Below, piece by piece: positions 47,501-50,554 of a stretch of 50,554 nucleotides of DNA (positions are counted from its first letter, which is position 1; each line of letters begins with the position of its first letter). The notes below the pieces were generated by a model that was not told the origin of the DNA, made no database searches, and saw nothing but the letters and a program-made list of their open reading frames with translations. The DNA lies in contig NW_019091434.1 in assembly GCF_001949145.1 (NCBI RefSeq), forward strand, positions 872,998 through 923,551. The letters run 5' to 3'. The position numbers were made by a program, and so were the translations under genes. Source of the stretch: Acanthaster planci. Lineage: Eukaryota; Echinodermata; Asteroidea; Valvatida; Acanthasteridae.

Positions 47501-49154
47501 AATTCACTCACCTCGAATGCTGCCCAAAAGATTCTGTTCTCGCCATTCCACTGTCAAAGCAGTTCCTTCAAAAGAAAATAAAGGTCTTGTTAAACAACCG
47601 ATGCATCCATCCACATTTCCCCACCATGAGTCACTTATTCTGATTGCAAGGTGTCATCCGGATTTCACTTTCTACAGCATCTAGACAAGGGTGCTCTCAC
47701 AATTATGATGATAACTGGAATTCGACTTCAACAGTTTTGACTGTCAAACCCATTCCTTCACATCTTTGAAAGGAGAGGGCAGGAAGTACCCTAACAATCC
47801 TCAATCCTTCACCTGTTGGAGAACAGAGGACCGTTAGGGTTAAGATTGCAGTGTTGTAGTACTTGTACTCAGTGCTCGTACTCAAGTACTGTTTTCAGAG
47901 TACTTGTACTCGAACTTGTACTCTGACGTCCAAGTACTTGTACTCGAACTACAGTTTTTGTACTCAGGCTACAAAATACTCAAAACTCGACATCCAAAAA
48001 TTGTACTCGAGCATCAAAGTACTCATACTTGATTAACAGTAATCGATAAAAATATCCTTTAAGTTAACTTACCACAGCCATTAAAATAAGATTAAAAAAT
48101 ATCGACTCCAATGACCTGATATTCGATATGGTTCTGACGAAGAGAAGGCTGAACGTGGGACCATTAATGTGTACGACCCATTCCCCGTCTGTGCACGTAC
48201 TTAACCAATCACGTACGCAAATTATATTGTGGTACTCCAGAATGGTCCCGCGATTTACTTGGGCATTGGTAGTCTGGACCCAAAAATTCTAACGACGAAC
48301 CCAGCATACAGAAAATCACAGGCATTTGAACAATTGAGTCTGGAAAATAGACTTCGCCGCACCATGCACGTTGTGTCAACTGCTGCAACGCACGTGTAGT
48401 GACCGTGACATTGCTAGCCAGATCACTTGTTCTTGTAGCCATGTCATCTGCATTCAGTGTTTCTTTTACACAGTGGCAGGTCTTAGAGTCTCTTAACTAC
48501 TTTTGAATTAGAAGTACTTGTACTCGTACTCGAAATTAGAAGTACTTGTACTCGGAACTGCAAGTACTTGTACTTGGAAACCAGTACTTGTACTCGGCTG
48601 GCAAAGTACTCGACCAGTCTTTGTACTCGGCAGTACTTGGTACTCGGAAAAAGCACTCGACTACAACACTGTAAGATTGTTGGTATGACGGAAAGCACTA
48701 CATAGAGTATAATTATGATCAAAATTTCTTGCTAAAATAAGTGTGATTACAGTCTTTATAACAGTGAAACAGCACAGAAACCCTTCCTTAAAGTTAGCCT
48801 TTCAAACATGCTAGGAAGGGTGCAAATATTTGAAATGGGCTGATAGCTGGTGATATTTTTGTTTGATTAAGTCATTTCTGCTTTTTTTTTAGATGAATGA
48901 GCATTATACTGTAATGGAAAGGGTAATTCAACATTGCTAAACAAGACAGAATCACACTGAATTCTCAGGCCAGCTCCCAACAGACCTCTGTACTGATGTT
49001 GCTTTCCTATGGTGCTCAGTGGACCATGGGCCCCCACTGGCTCCGCCCACTGGAAAGCTGATGGGGACAGATGAATCAACATGAAGAATTTTCAGCACTT
49101 TGAAAGATTTTCATCATTTACCTATCGGTATCTTCGATTCCCAAACATTCTTGG
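20470..49154 (-). CDS. PLXDC: PLXDC-type (TEM7/TEM7R) single-pass receptor gene, 3' portion, multi-exon
   Basis: Gene-level entry; exons are listed separately. Reading down the minus strand, the exons encode the end of a nidogen-like domain (motifs FTFQV, DGRIIFAYKE, HPVKVGIADAY, FEYHS, SPLPTC), a PSI domain with the family hallmark DRHRQGWLQSGC, a Thr/Pro-rich stalk, two EGF-like modules, a transmembrane helix followed by the family-typical juxtamembrane YRHPTS, and a basic, short tail. Order and motifs match PLXDC1/PLXDC2, type I membrane proteins reported as receptors for PEDF and as binders of extracellular matrix (family knowledge). Vertebrate PLXDC1/2 as I know them lack the EGF modules. 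All ten exon junctions examined keep frame (phases 1,1,0,1,1,0,1,1,1,0). The signal peptide and first half of the nidogen-like region of the long form are not found and should lie beyond the right edge. I cannot choose between PLXDC1 and PLXDC2; in an invertebrate it may be a single pre-duplication gene. Confidence 0.9.
20569..23144 (-). other. PLXDC intron before the last exon
   Basis: 2,576 bp, GT (GTGAGT) to AG. Contains a TG/AC microsatellite with an N (20634-20697, N at 20677). No other feature recognised. Confidence 0.75.
23145..23311 (-). CDS. PLXDC: PLXDC exon, transmembrane segment
   Basis: Acceptor TCCCGGCAG, donor CTAGAG|GTGAGT; phase 1 in, phase 0 out. A short Ser/Thr-rich juxtamembrane stretch (VDGPATQSKPSSSAK) precedes one long hydrophobic helix (LTVGAIISIILITLLVLGLF, continuing FWAVYAY) and the cytoplasmic YRHPTSPSGLFILE. 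The YxHPTS...F(I/F)xE sequence just inside the membrane is a PLXDC hallmark. Beyond the donor the frame stays open for 49 codons to a stop near 22998. Confidence 0.93.
25018..25131 (-). CDS. PLXDC: PLXDC exon, second EGF-like module
   Basis: Acceptor CAAACAG, donor GAGG|GTGAGT, phase 1-1. Six cysteines spaced C-x4-C-x5-C-x8-C-x-C-x8-C: VENHCQGVACKNGGSC, then FCDCPVGISGTYCE. This is a standard EGF fold closed by a GxxC turn. It joins in frame to the transmembrane exon (E-V-VDGPATQ). Confidence 0.92.
26183..26281 (-). CDS. PLXDC: PLXDC exon, first EGF-like module
   Basis: A single-exon EGF module, phase 1-1, with six cysteines: C-x4-C-x5-C-x4-C-x-C-x8-C (GDCEGVECQHGGTC, then CKCPSKYQGARC). It is a short EGF without a calcium-binding consensus (no D/N-x-D/N-E/Q lead and no hydroxylation motif). 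Donor AAAT|GTAAGT. The acceptor is tandem (AACAG|TAG|GC): the first choice gives Val-Gly-Asp, the second Gly-Asp, both in frame. Confidence 0.9.
26930..27103 (-). mobile_element. CORE-SINE-like element (tRNA-derived head)
   Basis: On the minus strand: box A-like TGTGGCTGAGTGGTTAGGG, box B-like ATAGGTTCAGGGGTACA, then GTGACCTTGAGCAAGTCACT, which resembles the central CORE segment of MIR-type SINEs, and a tail GGGTAAATGAGTAAATGGGA as in LINE-derived SINE tails. Read from memory of the family; not aligned. Confidence 0.5.
28249..28414 (-). CDS. PLXDC: PLXDC exon, Thr/Pro-rich extracellular stalk; GC donor
   Basis: Acceptor GCTCTAG, phase 0 in. The exon reads ENYIDDVTKCPEYIPPTEAP and then a Thr/Pro/Ala-rich run ending MTGPT, consistent with an O-glycosylated stalk like the one after the PSI domain in vertebrate PLXDCs. 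The donor is ACAG|GCAAGT, a consensus GC-type donor; the nearby GT (CAA|GTACAG) would break the phase of the next exon. Phase 1 out. Residues 90-144 of the short form. Confidence 0.85.
29321..29663. repeat. Pair of about 40-bp direct repeats, 298 bp apart
   Basis: GAAACCCTGTTT at 29323 and 29621 is followed in both by CCCGTCTTTATTTTAGTGGAG and CGCTC. The spacer has no recognised feature. It could be a duplicated splice-acceptor-like segment or the edges of a solo repeat. Confidence 0.7.
30142..30247. repeat. 18-bp minisatellite, about 6 copies
   Basis: The unit AGGTCCACGGTTGAGAAT is repeated with one substitution in two units and a worn last copy. Because 18 is a multiple of 3, two minus-strand frames stay open across it and give periodic NRGPIL or QPWTYS peptides. 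I treat these as by-products. It lies in the intron between the PSI and stalk exons. Confidence 0.95.
30752..30842 (+). repeat. Dispersed repeat family A, short copy 3
   Basis: Shares ACGGTGGTGAAATGATTTTC, GGCCATCAGGCATC and the terminal CCCC-rich ACCAGTGC with the other copies; internally deleted. Confidence 0.6.
31486..31628 (-). CDS. PLXDC: PLXDC exon, PSI (plexin-semaphorin-integrin) domain
   Basis: Acceptor GTTTACAG and donor AGCCG|GTGAGG; phase 1 in, phase 0 out. The 47 residues carry seven cysteines in PSI spacing: C-x5-C-x2-C-x8-C-x2-C-x6-C-x15-C, including FNCTWC and the strongly family-specific SDGLDRHRQGWLQSGC. The eighth cysteine would come from TKC in the next exon. These are residues 43-89 of the predicted short form. 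Confidence 0.95.
33359..33482 (-). CDS. PLXDC: Alternative first exon with signal peptide, spliced to the PSI exon
   Basis: An ATG in fair context (AAAATGG) is preceded by an in-frame TAA nine bases upstream, so this is a true potential start. The 41 residues begin MAASKKSESVKVQQ (basic n-region), then a hydrophobic core (LCVTACMLLVI) and a likely signal-peptidase site SPMVSA|QTT. The exon ends GAAG|GTAATG in phase 1, the phase the PSI exon needs; the split codon gives Ala, reading STE-A-CNLKTSC. Joined to all later exons, the coding length is exactly 912 nt (303 residues plus stop). The product would be signal peptide, PSI, stalk, two EGF modules, transmembrane helix and tail, with no nidogen-like domain. 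Inferred from sequence only; a chance in-phase ORF is the alternative. Confidence 0.62.
34247..34360. repeat. 35-bp tandem repeat, 3 copies
   Basis: GTGGGCAAAAATC(G/A)TGTC starts at 34247, 34282 and 34317 and continues AAATTGAAGGAG. The array recurs in the second duplication copy at 35461, 35496 and 35531. Confidence 0.95.
35461..35570. repeat. 35-bp tandem repeat, 3 copies (second duplication copy)
   Basis: Same array as at 34247, with the third unit diverged differently (AAAGTGAAGGAGCAAAAAG). Confidence 0.95.
35918..36160. repeat. Dispersed repeat family B, full copy
   Basis: Left end GGCACGGATCCG, G-run, ATTGGGTCAAACCCCACCCT, and right end CCCTCCCCTTTCCCTCACAA then TTCCCGGATCTGCCCC. The truncated partner at 34712-34925 has one extra internal GGATTGGGTCAAAC unit. 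Confidence 0.55.
36576..36671 (-). CDS. PLXDC: PLXDC exon, end of nidogen-like region (96 nt)
   Basis: Acceptor TTCAATTAG and donor CCAA|GTAAGT, phase 1 at both ends. It encodes TKKREIFEYHSIDIDTSKV and then GTAIVISPLP, equivalent to the family's RRRxIYEYHRVEL...AVEMTPLP. The split codon (A + CT) gives Thr, so the join to the PSI exon reads PLP-T-C exactly as in vertebrate PLXDC proteins. This fixes it as the normal upstream partner of the PSI exon. Confidence 0.93.
37947..38040 (-). CDS. PLXDC: PLXDC exon, nidogen-like region (94 nt)
   Basis: Acceptor TTGTTTAG and donor CCAT|GTAAGT; phase 0 in, phase 1 out. It starts IPIPVDSISDARHPVKVG and goes on through IADAYYIDELIAP, matching the family segment IP...HPVKVGLSDAF. 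The previous exon ends KE, so the junction reads YKE-IPI as in vertebrates. Confidence 0.92.
38230..38713. mobile_element. hAT-like MITE, 484 bp, rich in CGAATATTCGAATA repeats
   Basis: Ends read TAAGGCTG (left) and, on the other strand, TAGGGCTG (right), with flanking 8-mers CTAAAAAG (38222-38229) and CTGAAAAG (38714-38721) differing at one base. Sub-terminal parts on both sides consist of palindromic GAATATTCGAATA units. The short TIR plus 8-bp TSD point to the hAT superfamily. No transposase is visible. It sits in the 899-bp PLXDC intron between the 39.0 and 38.0 kb exons. Confidence 0.7.
38940..39004 (-). CDS. PLXDC: PLXDC exon, nidogen-like region (65 nt)
   Basis: Acceptor TTTTTCCAG and donor AAAGAG|GTGAGA; phase 1 in, phase 0 out. 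It encodes (A)GIFTFQV followed by DGRIIFAYKE, the best conserved strand pair of the PLXDC nidogen-like region (the family has FTFQ...DGRIVFGYKEI). Confidence 0.92.
41801..41875. promoter_or_regulatory. Cluster of four octamer-like (POU) motifs in a PLXDC intron
   Basis: ATGCAAAT occurs at 41801-41808 and 41822-41829, and ATGCTAAT at 41860-41867 and 41868-41875. POU-domain factors bind ATGCAAAT. Four related sites in 75 bp is more than expected by chance, but no conservation data are available. Confidence 0.3.
43020..43440 (-). mobile_element. DIRS-type retrotransposon, C-terminal part of pol region (distal half)
   Basis: In broken frames the minus strand reads QDLFMSAFKNHLLVYRAGSP and, further on, CAFPPISHLLKVAR. 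These fit the DIRS pol segments after RNase H (xVDLFASxxNxxLxxY and YAFPPxxLLxKVL). This piece continues the fragment at 44.59-45.07 kb on the other side of the LINE insertion. Confidence 0.65.
43440..44590 (-). mobile_element. 5'-truncated LINE (reverse transcriptase end) inserted in the DIRS element
   Basis: The minus strand begins within RT at DTAVMYSSKDKLDVNPVLNE, goes on through SDWMHNNKLASKPKVLTFGT, and later shows MHKCIHGMAPEYLASAI and KHSLKFSGAKSLNAFP. This is the standard thumb-to-C-terminus order of CR1/Jockey-type LINEs. The far 5' part is absent. The flanks on both sides are DIRS-like coding sequence in the same orientation, so this is a nested, 5'-truncated insertion. Frames are broken; it is inactive. 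Confidence 0.8.
44590..45070 (-). mobile_element. DIRS-type retrotransposon, RNase H region (proximal half)
   Basis: Read across frames on the minus strand: HLIPVCQHILTHKNTL, PDRR / LIMDVSNQGSVVG (the DAS-x-GWG position), LIKSDNFTVVTYLNHQG, ITWPASLHIAGKLNLRTGAL and MEWTLHS. The order LRPLQ / TDASxxGWG / SDNxTVVxYxNxQGG / HIxGKLNxxADxLSR / EWxLH is characteristic of DIRS-family RNase H. Frameshifts and stops show decay. Upstream (45.1-46.4 kb) may hold more of the element, but I cannot recognise RT motifs there. Confidence 0.7.
47222..47350 (-). repeat. Dispersed repeat family A, short copy 4
   Basis: On the minus strand: ACAGCGGCAGAATGATTTAT, TGTGAGATCATCAGGCATCA, then a G-rich run to CTGCTTCTGCTGCCAGTGAC. 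Same layout as copy 1 with an internal deletion. Confidence 0.65.
47512..47565 (-). CDS. PLXDC: PLXDC exon, nidogen-like region (54 nt)
   Basis: The exon lies between a TTTGAAG acceptor and a CGAG|GTGAGT donor, phase 1 at both ends. It encodes (G)TALTVEWREQNLLGSIR, matching the conserved GTAL-V-W...LGSFTFQ segment of PLXDC proteins, and joins in frame to the next exon (R-A-GIFTFQV). The 8.5-kb intron that follows holds a DIRS-type element with a LINE inside it. Confidence 0.8.
47849..48671. mobile_element. Non-autonomous hAT DNA transposon, 823 bp, with perfect 8-bp TSD
   Basis: The termini are the 12-bp inverted repeat CAGTGTTGTAGT at 47849-47860 and its complement at 48660-48671. The element is flanked by identical 8-bp duplications TAAGATTG at 47841-47848 and 48672-48679, the hAT signature length. 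Both ends are built of many short units around AGTACTTGTACTCG. The middle holds a 77-codon open stretch (48209-48442, minus) that might be a transposase remnant, but I cannot identify a BED finger or hAT dimerisation domain. It lies in a PLXDC intron. The intact TSD suggests a fairly recent insertion. Confidence 0.9.
49122..49154 (-). CDS. PLXDC: Tentative PLXDC exon, nidogen-like region (33 nt)
   Basis: A pyrimidine-rich tract runs into AAG, then 33 nt reading (x)KNVWESKIPI and a donor ATAG|GTAAAT. It ends in phase 1, and its last G plus the next exon's GA give Gly, so the join reads ESKIPI-G-TALTVEW. This resembles the vertebrate stretch that precedes the GTA(L/F)-V-(V/Q)W motif. The exon is very small and its acceptor (AAG) is weak; a start 4 nt further in (GCCAAG|AAT) is also possible. 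It could be a chance match. Confidence 0.45.
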   Translation of the reverse strand, partial: PRMFGNRRYR

Positions 49155-50554
49155 CTTGGTTGAGGAAAAAACAACCAAAAAAAACCCTTCCCTTTAAGAC
49201 TGCTGCACATTTGAGCTTAATGGAAAATTCCAAGGCCTGATTCAGGGAGACGTGCACAAGAGCAAATGTTTAGGGGGAAAAACAGAAAAAATGGATGCTG
49301 CGGTCAAAGTTGCAAATGGCTGATGATCTGTTCACAGTGAATATAGTCCATAGCTCAGTTGTGAAGTGCCTTGTCAGCCACCTGTTAGTGGCACAAACAC
49401 CAGATCTGGTCCCAAATAGAAATGTTTAGACATTCAGACAATGCAGATGGCGAAGCCATCCAGGGCAGCAGCACTGACATACATACATGTATACTGAGTC
49501 AGCAAGCACCAAACACAAACTGGAGTGAAGGGGTGATATGTCCGTTGCCCCCACTTTGGCGCCACCTCCACTAAGGGAGGGGGCACAAAATGAATGCAAT
49601 ACCACCAGTTTGCTCAGTGATCTATCTGCCCCTTTCATTGCTCTCTTTTTTTTTTACTTTACAATGACCTTACTACAAAAAGTTCACTCTAGAGTTCCCC
49701 CATTAATCGCTGTTTGCTTTCCAACAGAGGATGTGCTGACTTTCCCCAAGTCCACTTTTCTCATTATTCCAACAAATGTCAGTAAAATCAGCAACTCAGA
49801 TTTGTTCAAGTTGCAAATTACTTTTCCCGAAGTGATAAGTCATTTCTTTAAAGTTGTCTACAGTCGACAACACAAGGAAAAAAGGCAACTCAAAGTCTGT
49901 GACAGTCAACAACCCCTATCTAGCGTGCTCAATAATGCTGCCTATTTATTTTCCATAGCAGTGGCTGAAGTGTTGTTGTAAAATGTTAAGTACATTCAAA
50001 GGCAAGTTCGAGCGACAACTATAGTTCAAGAGAGGTTGACTAATATCATCTAAACAACGGATGGTTTAGATCATCTACATGTTGTCAACCATGAAAATAA
50101 CTGTATGAGATTTCCACAACCATGCAACGGTGAAATGTGAGTAATGATTAGATTTTCAAAAATAGGCTGACTAGGGTCGATATCACTAAATTGGACACGC
50201 ACATTGTTAAAAAACAATTCACTCCCCTAGATTGCACTGGTTTTTCCTCCAAGGTCACTTTTAGACATCATTTTCCTCTGGAAATTCCAGGTACAACTGA
50301 AAATGTTTGGGTCAAAAGGCGGAAAGTTTTATCAGAATACCATGTGCATGTCGGACTTTAGCCAACTTTTTTGTATAGGATTCAAGTATGGCATCGACAA
50401 AGAAAGGATTTCTCTACACCCGTTTGACATGAGTCACTTTCTCACTGAGGACATAAGCTAAAGACATCCCAAGACCACTTTCCAATATGGGCAGTTATGG
50501 TCCAGTCCCTGTGTATGTGCATCCCATATGCAGCAAGGTATGAGACGGAGAGAA
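49155..50554. other. Right edge, probably further PLXDC intron
   Basis: No exon of the missing nidogen-like N-terminal half (for example the YIAPLMANF-type motif of the family) was found on the minus strand. The 147-codon plus-strand ORF at 49538-49981 has no recognisable domain. Confidence 0.4.

Larger units (their letters stand above)
39005..47511 (-). other. Large PLXDC intron (8.5 kb)
   Basis: Bounded by CGAG|GTGAGT and TTTTTCCAG. Holds the DIRS/LINE nest (43.0-45.1 kb), the octamer cluster (41.8 kb), family A copy 4 (47.22-47.35 kb) and an AC microsatellite at 40886. 45.1-46.4 kb may include further DIRS sequence; 39.0-41.4 kb shows nothing recognised. Confidence 0.7.

Noticed and set aside
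49538-49981. 147-codon plus-strand ORF near the right edge
   Set aside because: No domain, no splice logic and low-complexity FFFYF run; one chance ORF of this size is expected in 50 kb.

Overview
The window is eukaryotic and intron-rich, with AT-leaning composition, very frequent TACATGTA-type short repeats, many degraded mobile elements and small exons with phase-matched splice sites. Together these suggest a marine invertebrate deuterostome (echinoderm or cephalochordate). I cannot name the species from sequence alone. No bacterial-style gene organisation is present.

Main gene, about 20.47 to 49.15 kb, minus strand. This is the 3' portion of a plexin-domain-containing receptor gene (PLXDC1/PLXDC2, also TEM7/TEM7R). 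Going 5' to 3', i.e. down in coordinates, I can place: one tentative and four clear exons of the nidogen-like extracellular region (49.15, 47.5, 39.0, 38.0 and 36.6 kb); a PSI-domain exon (31.5 kb); a Thr/Pro-rich stalk exon (28.3 kb); two single-exon EGF modules (26.2 and 25.1 kb); a transmembrane exon (23.2 kb); and a short last cytoplasmic exon with the stop codon (20.5 kb). All splice phases agree. The real 5' end lies beyond the right edge. A further exon at 33.4 kb has an ATG, an in-frame upstream stop, a classic signal peptide and a phase-1 donor that joins the PSI exon. It predicts a separate 303-residue short isoform, started from an internal promoter, that lacks the whole nidogen-like domain. 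The intron before the first EGF exon has a GC donor and a tandem NAGNAG acceptor.

Left part, 3.1 to 10 kb, minus strand. Two exon-like blocks (3.14-3.30 and 4.16-4.30 kb), and probably a third (9.86-9.95 kb), match the conserved C-terminal region of NKAP (NF-kappa-B activating protein / SynMuv domain). They carry an in-frame stop and at least two frameshifts, so this looks like a decayed, intron-containing NKAP copy. A degraded CR1-group LINE (about 4.6-8.2 kb, same strand) lies between the blocks.

Mobile and repeated DNA fills most introns and spacers: a DIRS-type retrotransposon interrupted by a 5'-truncated LINE (43.0-45.1 kb); two non-autonomous hAT elements with 8-bp target duplications (38.23-38.71 and 47.85-48.67 kb); three foldback/MITE-like inverted repeats (11.4-12.0, 13.67-13.92, 14.74-14.88 kb); tRNA-derived pieces; a CORE-SINE-like element; a 177-bp tandem array; an 18-bp minisatellite; and a 1.2-kb tandem duplication whose two junctions each carry an N (33.7-36.1 kb), which may be a haplotype or assembly effect. 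From 14.9 to 18.8 kb I recognise no gene; part of 18.8-20.5 kb may be 3' UTR of the receptor gene.
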